The notes beneath the pieces are model-generated. The model was not told the DNA's origin and did no database searches. It saw only the letters and a program-made list of their open reading frames with translations. Shown here one piece after another: positions 1 through 9,715 of a stretch of DNA of 20,853 bases (positions are counted from its first letter, which is position 1; each line of letters opens with the position of its first letter). Origin of the DNA: Pelargonium cotyledonis (lineage: Eukaryota; Streptophyta; Magnoliopsida; Geraniales; Geraniaceae); assembly GCA_036897625.1 (NCBI GenBank), contig JAYMTA010001268.1, positions 1 through 20,853 of the forward strand. The letters are read 5' to 3'. Position numbers and translations under genes: made by a program.

Positions 1-198
1 AGATGATTTCATTCACAAGGAAAATAATAAACCTCAGACGACAGCTACATATCGGGATAAAAGATCTATAAGACTAGATATTTGAGTCGTTCTACCACAC
101 CCAGACTAGTTTTCACTAGTATGATGCATTTTTTGAGACTCGAACTCGAGATTTCAGATTAAATTAAAATAACCTCTTACCTGTTGACCCACACGCTT
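1..198 (-). mobile_element. tRNA-derived SINE-like fragment (may run past the left edge)
   Basis: Read on the - strand, positions 191-180 give TGGGTCAACAGG, close to the Pol III A box of tRNA genes, and 146-136 give AGTTCGAGTCT, close to the B box (GGTTCGANTCC). The two boxes start exactly 45 nt apart, the spacing in a tRNA without a long variable arm. The sequence between them does not fold into a clean tRNA, so a functional tRNA is unlikely. The 3' tRNA-unrelated part would run towards position 1, and its end is not visible. Target duplications and an A or T tail could not be identified. A chance match to the boxes cannot be excluded. Confidence 0.5.
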
Positions 199-243
199 TG
201 TGGTACTATATCAACCAATTTTAATGATCACTAATAATTATGT

Positions 244-307
244 TGGGCCACCAAGACATTACATAGAGAGCCCCCAAATCCCAAAAAGCCCAATAAATAT
301 GTGGGCC
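244..307 (+). promoter_or_regulatory. Cluster of site II-type (TGGGCY) motifs upstream of the mitochondrial carrier
   Basis: TGGGCC occurs at 244-249 and 302-307, and AGCCCA (the reverse complement TGGGCT) at 287-292: three motifs within 64 bp. TGGGCY is the plant site II element bound by TCP factors, and it is common in promoters of nuclear genes for mitochondrial and translation proteins. The cluster lies about 500 bp before the carrier start codon, which suits a TATA-less promoter. The transcription start itself is not visible; a C-rich, ATG-free leader from about 450 to 811 is likely transcribed. Confidence 0.5.
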
Positions 308-605
308 GAGGCCTCATTAGCCACTTTACTCACACAAAGCATCTAGTCTTATTTGATCCGAATATATATAAAGAATTTTGATTTAAATTGGTCCAGAAAT
401 TTCGTAATATTTATTTAATTAATTATTTTCTTATTTAGTACCGACTCTCCATCTGGCGGCGCTCCTTAATCCATCAACGCGCGACTCGCGCCCCTTCTCA
501 CGCCACACAGGAAACCCCTAAAAACTAAACCTAACGTCTCAAGACTTTCACCTTATAAGACTGTTTGTTTCTCGAGAAAACACAGTTCCAATTTTCTCGC
601 ACCGC

Positions 606-635
606 AAAAAAAAAAAAAAAAATAATAATAATAAT
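606..635 (+). repeat. Poly(A) tract followed by (TAA)n in the likely 5' leader
   Basis: Seventeen A residues at 606-622 run into TAATAATAATAATT. The tract lies in the presumed 5' leader of the carrier gene, which contains no ATG from about 430 until the start codon at 812. Length polymorphism is likely. No function is implied by the sequence. Confidence 0.85.
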
Positions 636-811
636 TGCTCTTCGCTTTCGGTCACAACAGAGGTCGTCGGCGTGGCTGAGGTCAAGCCCTAGCACCTCAC
701 CTCCTCTCTGCTTCGGTAACGAGCCTCTTAAACGCTACAGAAACCGCTTATTTGGTTATTGTTTTTGTTTTGTTTTGTTTTGAATTGGATCGCATTTTCA
801 GATTGTTGGAG

Positions 812-3800
812 ATGGTGGATTCGGGTCGCATCCAGAGTCCGTGGATGAGGGAAGAGGATTCAGTTGCGTCAGTACCAGCAGAGATTGTGATCAGCGATCA
901 GTTTTCAACGATGCCTGAGTTGACGAGCCTTAATGAGGTTGGGGATGGGAATGGGAGTGGTTCTGTGGCTAATGTTGAGTCTCGACGCAAAAATAGCCCG
1001 TTTGATATCAAATTAGGAATCGGAGAGAGTGCTTTCTCCGCCGCCGGTGCCGCCTTTCTCTCCGCTATCATTGTGAACCCTCTCGATGTTGTCAAGGTAA
1101 TATGTTTTATTACTTATGTCACATTCTGTTTGCTTGCCGAGAAAGTCAGGGAAATATTTACAGATTTTTAGTTTTGTTTATGTTTCAGATAATTTTTGTG
1201 TTTAGGTTTAATTACTGGTGGCCTGTAAATTTTGCCTCTTTTCCTACATTATCTCAGCTTGTTGATGTTGTTCCATTAGTGAAAATTTTTGTGTTTAGGT
1301 TTAATTACTGGTGGCCTGTAATATATATAGCTGTTTAAGAGTCTTATAGTGAATTCTAAAAATGAATACTTAATGTTCTTATTTGCTCCTATGTATAGAC
1401 GAGGTTGCAAGCACAGGCGGCTGGAGGTCCGTACTCTCATCCTTTAAGTAATGACATAAGCCGCATGTCTTATTTTGGTCCAAACATGGTAAGTGTTCAA
1501 TGCTTTTAAGTTGTTTCTGTATTGATTTCATTTTGCTATGCAAGACTATGTTGATTCTTAGTTTCTGTTTCATAAATTAGACACGGTTTAGACCACCAGT
1601 GAGTGAATTGTATTGTGACAATTTAACCGAACAAGGTAGTCTGTATATGCATAGTTTACCCTATTGAATATCAATGTTTGTGGCTTAGACCACCAGGTGA
1701 GTCAATGTGTCTTGAGCAATGTAGTCTGTACTTGTAATGGATATTTGGTTTAGTGAAAGGTCTCTTTAACAGAATAGTATTGTGGCAAATTAATCGAACA
1801 ACGTAGGCTAGATATGCATAGTTTAGCTTATTGAATATCAATATTGGTGGCTTAGTGGATGTATGATTAGTTGGAGACTTGGAGTTGTTTGAAATTTTGA
1901 ATTCCTGAGCTGGTTAGTATTGCATATATTTGGGATGTTGATAATGCCATTGTGCATCAAATGTTTTAATGAAATGTATTTGATCTTGTGCATGTAGATT
2001 GCTTGATTGATAAGTATAAATATCTGAGGTTTTTTAGCTAAAAGATTTGACTACCACTTTGCAGATTTTAATATATAATTGCTTTAAAATGTTGAGATGC
2101 ATAGTTAATTGAAGTGTATTTAGTAGTCTGTACGATTCCCTGGCCTTGTACTCCATTGTTATTTGAAGCACATATAGTTTTCGTGACTTCCTTGTAGCTA
2201 TGCTTCATATAGACCCTTAACCCATTTCTTAAATTTTGAGAAGCTGGCTTATTTTATTTATTGGCTTTGGATTAAGAGTGTAAATCCAATGAATCAACTG
2301 ATTCTTATTCATCCTTAATTTCTGTTTTGATTAACTTGTTATATCTAAGATGTTTGCGGATTTGAGGTGTTCTCCATCCTGCGCTCGTGCTGGGGTTCAC
2401 GGCACAGTGTCAATATGTCCTCCAGATTGTTTTCGGTACAATGGAACGATAGATGTTTTCAACAAGATAATTAGACAGGTTGGTTGGTTTATATTATCAG
2501 TTCTAGCATGGGATATTTCTTGATGCAAGAGTATCTATTGTTGCATGATCGGGGTTTAACCAATGGTTCTATATTTTTGTTGTAGAATGAAATAGGTTTG
2601 TATTAACATGCTGGGATGATATGTCAAGCCTGTTTTAATGTGAAAAAGTGCAGGCATTTGCTGTTGAACTGCTCATCTTTGTGCCAACTGTTAATTTTTT
2701 CCCCATCAATTGATGAATTCGTTTTTTTCAGGAAGGGTTTTCTAGACTTTGGAGAGGCACAAATGCAGGTCTTGCCGTTGCCATACCAATGGTAAGATAA
2801 ATGTTTTCAGGGCCACTCTTTTTGCATTAATGGATAAGTGATTTTTGTTTTTCCTTCCATTACAAAGCATGTAATTTAATGGCATTCTGAGAATCACTCA
2901 CTTTCTTAAACACATTCTTTAAATAGGTGGGGATATACCTACCTTGCTATGACTTATTCCGCAACAAGCTGGAGGAACTTGCTGCCCAGAATGCTCCAAG
3001 CCTTGTTCCATATGCGCCTTCAGTAGCAGGCGCGTTGGCACGCTCACTAGCTTGCGCAACTTGCTGCCCTATTGAACTTGCCAGAACTCGCATGCAGGTA
3101 GTTTAAAACTTCGGTTACTTCTTTAAAGTGTGTAAGCATTTAGCTTTTAAGTTTGTGGTGGTAGTACAGATCTTCCCTTCTTATAAATAATCTCAGCAAT
3201 TAGATTGGGAATGTAATGCTTCCGTTGCCATTTTATTCTCATCCAATTAACAGAGCTATGTTGTGCAACACCTTTGATCACATTCATGCTGTTTCAGTGG
3301 TCTGTTTCTAAGCTAGATTTTACTTATGTTTTTCTACTGTTGGTGAAAAAACAGGCGTTTAAGGAGACTCAAATTGGAAAGAAACCACCTGGAGTCTGGA
3401 AGACCCTTCTCGGGGTTCTTTCCAGTGTCAAGAGTACGAATAATGGTCAAAGTAGCTGTAAGTGAATTTTTCTTGCAAACTTTGGTGATGTATAATTATG
3501 AAGTTGTTTCAAATTGGACTGTTTATATCATTGCATATCAATGCTTCCTGTTGTTTAACTGTGCTTATGCGACATAAAAGTAATCATATGAACTAATAAT
3601 AAAAATAGAAAAAAGAAAGAGAAAAGAACTGAAGAAGCAAATATTGGCTACAATCAATCTGCTTGTGGGCATCGGGTCACTTGCACAATGATATATTTAG
3701 ATTTTGTCTTCAGAATATGGCCTGGCCTTTGGCCAATGGAGATGTGTATTCAGTTTTTCATCTAGATAAGTAACTTACAATAGTAAACCAAATATCTTTT

Positions 3801-5063
3801 TTGAATTTCTTGCTACTGGATTCTTAAGTATACTACAGATTTTACATATGAAAGATAAAATTTAATTCTTTGTAAAAAGATTGACATTATGTCTGGTATT
3901 TTGAATTTTTGTTCACTTGTGATTGTTTCTCGGCAGTGCAAGGTTACCGCGTCCTGTGGACAGGCATGGGAGCGCAGCTTGCTCGCGATGTTCCATACTC
4001 TGCAATCTGTTGGTCTACACTTGAGCCAGTGAGTAAACATTTTTCTATTTTTATACGTCTGGATTGTGCGTATGTGCTCTATGCCTGATTGGTGATCCTT
4101 TTCTTTCTTTTCAGATCAGGAGAAAACTTCTTGGTTTGGTGGGAGATGACGCTAATATCACCGCTGTCCTGGGTGCAAATTTTTCCGCTGGCTTTGTTGC
4201 AGGAAGCATTGCTGCTGCTGCTACATGTCCTCTAGATGTTGCAAAAACTCGAAGGCAAATAGAGGTAATTTTGTTTAAACATAACTCATTTTCTTCCCAT
4301 TTTGGGGATGTATACTATCATTTGTTTTTACCAAGGAAAATAAACTTGCCTGAGAACAAACTTAAATGTGGACATTTTGAATATAAAAAATGAAAACAAG
4401 GTAAAATTGGTATATCATATTTAATTAGTCAGAGTATTAGTATTCTGAATTCACTATGCATTTTCATTTTTGAAGAAGATATAATTTTGATAGTATACAA
4501 TATTTTCCTGTATTATACAAACTATTCATAATTCTTCATTTTCTATCTTCTCCAGAAAGATCCCATCAGAGCTTCAAGGATGACAACAAGGGAAACTTTA
4601 ATGGAAGTTTGGAGGTATATCTCCAACCTAAACTATAATGCATTCTTTCAATAACTCTTTACGTATACTTATATGTTTGGTCATCGAGTTCAACCGATAT
4701 TTTGATTTCCTGCTCAAATTCACTCAGAAGCTCTCTTTGGTGACATTTTCTGAATGAAATTTGCACTTTCTAAACAACTTACACACGCTTATAACCTTAA
4801 TTGCAATATAGACAACCACATCAGCTTGAGTCTCGTCAGTTTTCAGTGATTGTGTTGAGTTATAATATCCTATACAATTTGATTGCTCTATCTCATGAAA
4901 TCTTATACATGATTGTAACAGAAGTGCAGGGTTGAAGGGTCTATTTACAGGAGTTGGTCCTCGCGTTGGCCGGGCAGGCCCTTCTGTTGGTATTGTAGTT
5001 TCGTTTTATGAAGTTGTCAAGTATGCTCTACATCATCACCGTCATCAGTACGCTACATCATGA
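812..5063 (+). CDS. MTM1: Mitochondrial carrier protein, MTM1/SLC25A39-40 type
   Basis: Ten coding exons: 812-1096, 1399-1488, 2350-2478, 2732-2791, 2927-3097, 3355-3457, 3937-4028, 4115-4264, 4556-4614, 4922-5063. All introns are GT..AG and the joined frame encodes 426 residues, near the roughly 410 of plant MTM1. The start is the first ATG after a leader of several hundred bases without one. Three solute-carrier repeats are visible by their signatures PLDVVKTRLQ (90-99), PIELARTRMQ (236-245) and PLDVAKTRRQ (349-358). The family sits in the inner mitochondrial membrane with six helices. Yeast and Arabidopsis MTM1 are needed for manganese superoxide dismutase activation, and mammalian SLC25A39/40 import glutathione. 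The matrix loop after the first signature carries C132, C136, C148 and C152. Assignment to the MTM1 branch rests on this loop and overall similarity remembered from the family. The exact substrate in plants is inference, and MTM2 is the alternative paralogue. Confidence 0.9.
1191..1321 (+). repeat. 38-bp exact direct repeat, 93-bp period, in carrier intron 1
   Basis: The 38 bases at 1191-1228 recur without a mismatch at 1284-1321. Both copies include GTGTTTAGGTTTAATTACTG. They lie inside intron 1 (1097-1398). The perfect identity suggests a recent local duplication. Sequence between the copies is not repeated. Confidence 0.9.
1611..1855 (+). repeat. 78-bp diverged direct repeat in carrier intron 2
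   Basis: Positions 1611-1688 and 1778-1855 align without gaps over 78 bp with about 11 differences (about 86% identity by eye). A shorter third piece is present: the block GACCACCAG(G)TGAGT occurs at about 1591 and again at about 1688, followed by a degraded copy with GTAGTCTGTA. This looks like an old tandem duplication with a unit of about 100 bp. Confidence 0.75.
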
Positions 5064-6413
5064 CACCTGGAAGAGTCGCTCTTTCCCAGTTTTTGAGATA
5101 TGCTTCTTTGTGATTGCAATGTCCAGTTTTGTAGCACAAGAGACTTGAAATCCCGAAGAAGCACTCGTAGATTTTGTTTTTGCACCGATATCATAGCTTG
5201 CAAATATGATACTACACAGTTTTGGTCAATGGCTGTAGATTCTCTCTTTCTTGCCTAATTCCTGTTTAGGTTTACTTGTAATGCATCAATTAGGTCAGAC
5301 AGATATTTTGTAAGTCATTGGTTTTTTTTTCCTAATCAAGTTTTTCCTGAGACTTGTTCTCAGTTTGGTCTGCATATATGAATGTGCAGTGCACTGTTTT
5401 TTTCTGGCTTGACGGTTTCATAATGTTGAAACTAGAGTTGGAATTTTTGGATTTTCTTTTGTATAGAAACGTTTGGGTATAGTTCGAATTAGAATTTTTG
5501 TTCGGTTAAGGTATTGATTGAATGAATTCTTTGCCTCCGAAATCCTATGATAATGAAGATCACATTTTTATTGAATACCAGCTTTCACCTGTATATATAT
5601 ATGCATAATGTGTGTATGAACTGATATTGCAATCTACGATAGTGTTTGTGGTAAAATTAAACAAATCTGCAGCTCGACATATATATTATGCTACCACCTT
5701 ATAAATTTTTGATGTATTGTTCGGTTTATAAGGTATTTTTTACAATCGGTTACATTATTCAAACATTCTTAATGCATATTTGTGACATGCAAAATGTGAG
5801 CGTTCAATTTCTTGAGCTGGTTGATTGTCCGTAAAATATCTATAATACTTCTAAGATTAGTTAATTAAAATCTCTTAAATGTTGTTAGGATGAGAGTATA
5901 TGTGGTCTAACTACTTGAATCTTTACAACCCGGTGTTTGGGACACGAGAAAATGTACACTAGTAACTAATTTATTTTGAGAATGAGGTCTAACCCCTACT
6001 TGAATCCTTGCAACCCGTCGTTTGAGAGTATTTCTTAACATTTGTAAAAATAAAGGTAACGTTAGTTTTAACATGAACTAACGCGGAAAGTGAAAAAAAT
6101 CCGAATCCACAAAGAATAGATACAAGCAGAACAAAAGGGAATTTCCCAAATGAAGAAGAATTTAGTACCAATCTTCACCTACTAAAGTGAATTACAATCA
6201 CATCATCCTCTACCAAACACTAAACCCAACAGGAAAAAAGAAACAAAAAGAAAGAACATAGTACCAATCTTTCTATCCCTAACAACAAATCCTGAAAAGA
6301 AAAAGAAGAAGAAGAAGAAGGCCCAGCTGATCTGAGCATTATGGTTTATTGATGAGCTAGCTCTCTAACAATAAAAATTGGAGAAACTCTAGTGAAAATA
6401 TGAGGCATCTTGA
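5064..6413. other. Convergent intergenic region with both 3' untranslated ends
   Basis: This stretch separates the carrier stop from the AG-peptide stop on the opposite strand, so it must hold both 3' untranslated regions. Read on the - strand, AATAAA (plus-strand tttatt at 6345-6350) lies about 65 bp past the AG-peptide stop and is a candidate poly(A) signal. A short GAA tract lies at about 6304-6319. No reading frame with coding character was seen, and no structured RNA was recognised. Confidence 0.6.
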
Positions 6414-7361
6414 TCAATGGATGATGTAAGTTAAGGCCAATGCCACCATCATTAGGACATATGCAATCCCTTGGTCAATTGAGGTTCCTACATATACACA
6501 TAAACCACACACATTAGCTCCTTTTCAATTTTCTAACCGTGTTTATAAGAGAAAAATAGTACTCCGCCAGTACCAAAATGTGTATCATTATAATAAGTTA
6601 ATAAGTATTCTTTGAGTTTGTTACAAAATGTACAACACTAACTTATGAAATGAAACACTCGTTTTGAGAGAGAAGTACTATCTTTGTCCTAATATTGAGA
6701 ATCCAAATCCCGAAACGAGCCTATGTTTTTTCATTGAAAAAAATGTCGCATCATGATTTATCAGTCGTATGTGTCCCAATGTATTTGTGGGTGAGTAGGG
6801 CCCACCCATATTTACTTCTTTTGTATCTAAGAGTCACTACAAGTAATAGCTAGGTTATCAATAATTTTCCTAAGATATATGAGGAAAAAAAATGTACTTT
6901 TATATTTTTAAAGCATAATCAATGCTTTTCAAATCAAGCATTGATAATTGTGGGTTGAAATTTCGATTACCTTTCCTAAACAATGAAATGTTGATCAATA
7001 AAAGAAATATTCCCAACATTAAGTTGATGATAACAATTATACAGAGTAACAAAATTTTAAATTAAATGTACCTAAATTGCCTAAATTAGAAACAAAAAAA
7101 ATTGAATTACAAATACCATGAAATATTCATAATCAACAGCATGCATAAAAATTCATTTTTCACAAGCACATACATTATGAATCCAAAATTGAAAACCCAA
7201 TAGTTTTTTTTCAAAATGAAAAAGAAATTACCATCGCTTGTAGCAGAAGGAGCTGGAGCTGGAGCTGGAGAAGGAGATTGTGCATGAGCCATTGGAGAAA
7301 CGACGGCGTAGAAGAAAGCGAAAATGAGAAAAGCTCCGAAGAAAACCCTAGGAATTGCCAT
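6414..7361 (-). CDS. Arabinogalactan peptide (AG-peptide), GPI-anchored precursor
   Basis: Two exons, 7361-7232 and 6487-6414, join through a GT..AG intron to give 67 residues. Residues 1-27 form a hydrophobic signal peptide ending AHA, with likely cleavage before Q28. The mature part is a short run of SP and AP dipeptides (QSPSPAPAPAPSATS), where prolines would be hydroxylated and O-glycosylated with arabinogalactan. The tail SDGTSIDQGIAYVLMMVA, continuing to TYIIH, is the GPI-addition signal typical of the Arabidopsis AGP16/20/22/41 group, and the likely anchor site is the serine before DG. The product would be a plasma-membrane or cell-wall surface peptide of about 15 residues. The role of such peptides is poorly known. 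Reading straight through the donor would add an unrelated tail, so the splice is needed. Which numbered AGP this corresponds to is not decided. Confidence 0.92.
6557..6680. mobile_element. Stowaway-like MITE in the AG-peptide intron
   Basis: The element at 6559-6678 (120 bp) starts GTACTCC and ends GAAGTAC. It is flanked by TA on both sides (6557-6558 and 6679-6680), the target duplication of Tc1/mariner-type elements. The ends pair as imperfect inverted repeats of about 40 bp: the left arm has CAAAATG, TCATT and ATAAGTTA, and the reverse complement of the right arm has CAAAACG, TCATT and ATAAGTTA in the same order. The start resembles the Stowaway consensus (CTCCCTCCGTCCC). There is no coding capacity. 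It lies within intron 1 of the AG-peptide (6488-7231). Confidence 0.6.
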
Positions 7362-7445
7362 TTTCGTGATTTTTAATTTTTGATTATTTTTTTTATTTTT
7401 AGCTCTCTCTCTCCCTTTCTGGTTCTGGTTCTGAATTTTGAGGGT

Positions 7446-7466
7446 AGAGAGAGAGAGAGAGAGAGA
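7446..7466 (+). repeat. (AG)n microsatellite in the AG-peptide 5' leader
   Basis: About ten AG units lie between the candidate TATA box and the start codon of the AG-peptide, so they read as a CT-rich leader in its mRNA. CT/GA-rich leaders are common in highly expressed plant genes. Length variation is likely. Confidence 0.9.
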
Positions 7467-7522
7467 AGGTGAAAGAGAAGGCAAATCGCAAGGCGGCTGT
7501 GTTGTGTGTCCACGAGAGTGCT

Positions 7523-7593
7523 TATTTATAGGGTTTTTATAGCCAATCAATTATTTGTGGGTCCCACCATTTTTTCTTAGTAGTGGGTCCCAC
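7523..7593 (-). promoter_or_regulatory. AG-peptide core promoter: TATA box, CCAAT and two TCP-type palindromes
   Basis: On the - strand TATAAATA lies at 7530-7523, about 160 bp before the start codon, so transcription probably begins near 7495. CCAAT is present at 7543-7547 on the + strand. Upstream, GTGGGTCCCAC occurs twice, at 7557-7567 and 7583-7593. This hyphenated palindrome contains GGNCCCAC, the class I TCP factor site, on both strands. TCP control is inference from the motif. Confidence 0.6.
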
Positions 7594-7599
7594 TCTTCC

Positions 7600-8404
7600 A
7601 TGTGAGTTTTGGTACCATCACTTAATTTATGCCAAACAAAAAATTAGGTTCAAGAAGGACTCGACGTCTAATCCACATTTTTGCAATGGTCGGGTCATTA
7701 GAATGAAAATATGGTAGCGGGGTTTGACATCAGTCCGGTCCGATTCATTAGACGATGAAATGCCTTTAATTATCATCTATATATTTTTTTTATCGAGTTT
7801 GTGGGCACAAGATGCCATAAACATGATCGGCTCTAGCGAAATATTTTAAAAAATATGACTACTAAACTTTGTTGAGTGCTTATACAATAATTCTGCGTTA
7901 TAAGACAACTTAAATGACGTCTTGATCATTCTATTGTGTCGAAGAACGATAATTTTTTTCTCATTCAATTTTCGATCACTATTTCTTGTAAGAGTTAATC
8001 AAAACGTTTCGTTCGACTTTTATAAAGTATATTTGGTAAATTCTAAAGTGATTTCTCCTTGGTAGACAGACTGTATGCTTAATTGTTGCCAGCATGGATT
8101 CTCTCATTCTCTTGCAAGCCATCACATTGTTTATGTGATGGTTTCATTATTTGAGTTCATCATTAAATTTAAAACAAAAAAATTAATATTCACAATCATT
8201 AAGGTTGGTAGGGCTTAACATGTGCACTTTTACTATTTAAATTCTCTCTTTTGTGAGGGATTGTTTTTGGACATTATGCCCACCAATATGTTAATTAAAC
8301 TAATGCTAGAAAGTTTAGAGGAAAATGAATAACAAGAAGAATGTTTGATTCTTAGTTTTCAACTATTCATTTTGTTCTAAAATTAGACTGACTTGACAGT
8401 ATTT
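7600..8404. other. Intergenic DNA upstream of the AG-peptide
   Basis: AT-rich sequence with stops in all frames and no coding character. It probably includes the distal promoter of the AG-peptide. No RNA gene or transposon boundary was recognised. Confidence 0.5.
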
Positions 8405-8640
8405 GAAGAATCGCCGCCCACTTGACCAAGAGGTAACAAAGCATGGGTGCAAGCTCGAGGACTCGACTCTTGAGGACTCGGGTTTAAGACCCCTCATAGC
8501 CGTGGAATGAGGTTATAGTAGATGTATGTTCCTGAAACTTGATTAGGAATTTGAACCCATGTTTCTTTGAGTCAAGGTCGGGTTAGACTTTTTAATTTGA
8601 TCTCGAATCATACGATGTGAAGCCTGAATTGTCGTCTCCA
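8405..8640 (+). mobile_element. Possible SINE remnant with Pol III-like boxes
   Basis: TGACCAAGAGG at 8423-8433 matches the A-box consensus TRGYNNANNGG at 10 of 11 positions, and GGTTTAAGACC at 8481-8491 matches the B box at 8 of 11. Between them GAGGACTCG occurs twice with a 15-bp period (8457-8465 and 8472-8480). Removing one unit brings the box spacing to about 43 nt, near that of a tRNA. Ends, tail and target duplications are not clear, so the limits are approximate and the call is tentative. Confidence 0.35.
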
Positions 8641-8728
8641 AGGTTATTTTCCAATCAAATAAACCATAGTTGGAGGAGAAATTAAGCAATTTAGGACTAA
8701 ACTCACAATGGTAACCCATTTTTATTTA

Positions 8729-9049
8729 TCAAAACAACAATTTACCTTCGAGACTCAAAAGAATACAAAAACCATACACAACAAAAGGATATTTTACATC
8801 ACATACCAAGTTTTGGTATTGCCACAGAAAAGCTCCCATGGCAAACTTCCTCCTATGTTCAATGCTTCCGACTACGGTCAAGCCATAGTCGGAGAGAACC
8901 CGATCAAGTTTCCACTCCGGCATGGTCTCGTAGTCAGATCTCGAGTATGTCGGATAGTGCGGAGGCATTTGAAAGTACCCAAATCTCTCTTTCCCTTGCT
9001 CACCACCCTTCAGGCCTCCACTACTAACCCTGCAAGTTACTGATTCCAT
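8729..9049 (-). CDS. Small plant protein resembling the DUF7722 family
   Basis: From the ATG at 9049, preceded in frame by a TGA two codons upstream, the frame gives 106 residues. The core at 25-76, with FQMPPHYPTY, SDYETMPEWKLDRVLSDYGL and KFAMGAFLW as landmarks, matches what I remember of a plant family of about 100-residue proteins annotated DUF7722. Its function is unknown and no signal peptide or membrane segment is seen. After FLWQYQNL the family resemblance stops at a good splice donor (TTG|GTATGT, exon end 8807). The true C-terminus may therefore come from a downstream exon I could not locate, and the last 25 residues may be intronic. The family name is from memory and unverified. Confidence 0.6.
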   Translation of the reverse strand: MESVTCRVSSGGLKGGEQGKERFGYFQMPPHYPTYSRSDYETMPEWKLDRVLSDYGLTVVGSIEHRRKFAMGAFLWQYQNLVCDVKYPFVVYGFCILLSLEGKLLF

Positions 9050-9715
9050 ATCTCACTATGGGTTCTATGCTGGTTTCTTGAAAGGCCTTTTATGGGTGAT
9101 GGCTTTTTGGAGGAAGAGGTTGATGAATTGGATCCAACATTGTAGACAATAGTAGTTTAATAATGCTCTTCCTGGGAAAATCAAACAAATGGCACTTTAT
9201 GGGAACTGTGTTTTCAAGAGCTTTCGGTAAAAGTAAAAGCTAAAGCATGTGTTGTCTCAAGTCGTATTTGAGCTTGAGTAAGTGGTTCTGTTAGGTTTGC
9301 TAGCAAAGTTTTTTTCCTAGGTTTTCAGCCACATGTCTACCACGTGGAATCAGTGAAATCACGAGCAAATAATCTATTAGCATAACTCGTTGTAAACAGA
9401 CATTTGCACACAGTTTTGCTAAAACCATAGACTCAGAGGTAATGAGTAGCAACAGAAATATACATAAACCATTAGCTATTTATATGTTACTGTGATATAT
9501 ACAGAGCGAATTTGGGAGGCTAGGCACCAAGCTTAAATATAGAACAAAACGTTTACAAACCTAATATTATATGTCACCATAATATTTTAACAAAAACGAG
9601 TTAGATTAGAGAGGTGTGAACTTGGTACCTAGCAAAATATGGAACAAACACAAATTCGAGCACAACTTCATGAATCACGGTTCATATACCTTTGCATGGA
9701 TGTTTGCAGAGTGAG
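9050..9715. promoter_or_regulatory. Upstream region of the DUF7722-like gene, with TATA and G-box candidates
   Basis: This gap lies between two genes on the - strand and must hold the 3' end of the coiled-coil gene and the promoter or leader of the DUF7722-like gene. On the - strand TATAAATA is at 9484-9477. A palindromic G-box, CCACGTGG, lies at 9340-9347; it would be downstream of that TATA, so either this box or the TATA assignment may be wrong. No coding frame was supported. Confidence 0.35.

Noticed and set aside
136-191. Functional tRNA gene at the left edge
   Set aside because: Box spacing fits, but the AT-rich middle gives no anticodon arm and no acceptor stem was found.
752-811. Extending the carrier upstream of the ATG at 812
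   Set aside because: The frame upstream has no ATG and encodes a Phe/Val-rich stretch from a T-rich leader; the first ATG is at 812.
8423-8491. Functional tRNA gene
   Set aside because: The B box is poor, the spacing is disrupted by a duplication, and no acceptor stem or cloverleaf could be drawn.
9050-9300. Degraded + strand coding sequence downstream of the DUF7722-like start
   Set aside because: Several in-frame stops and no family match; more simply the leader or promoter of the - strand gene.
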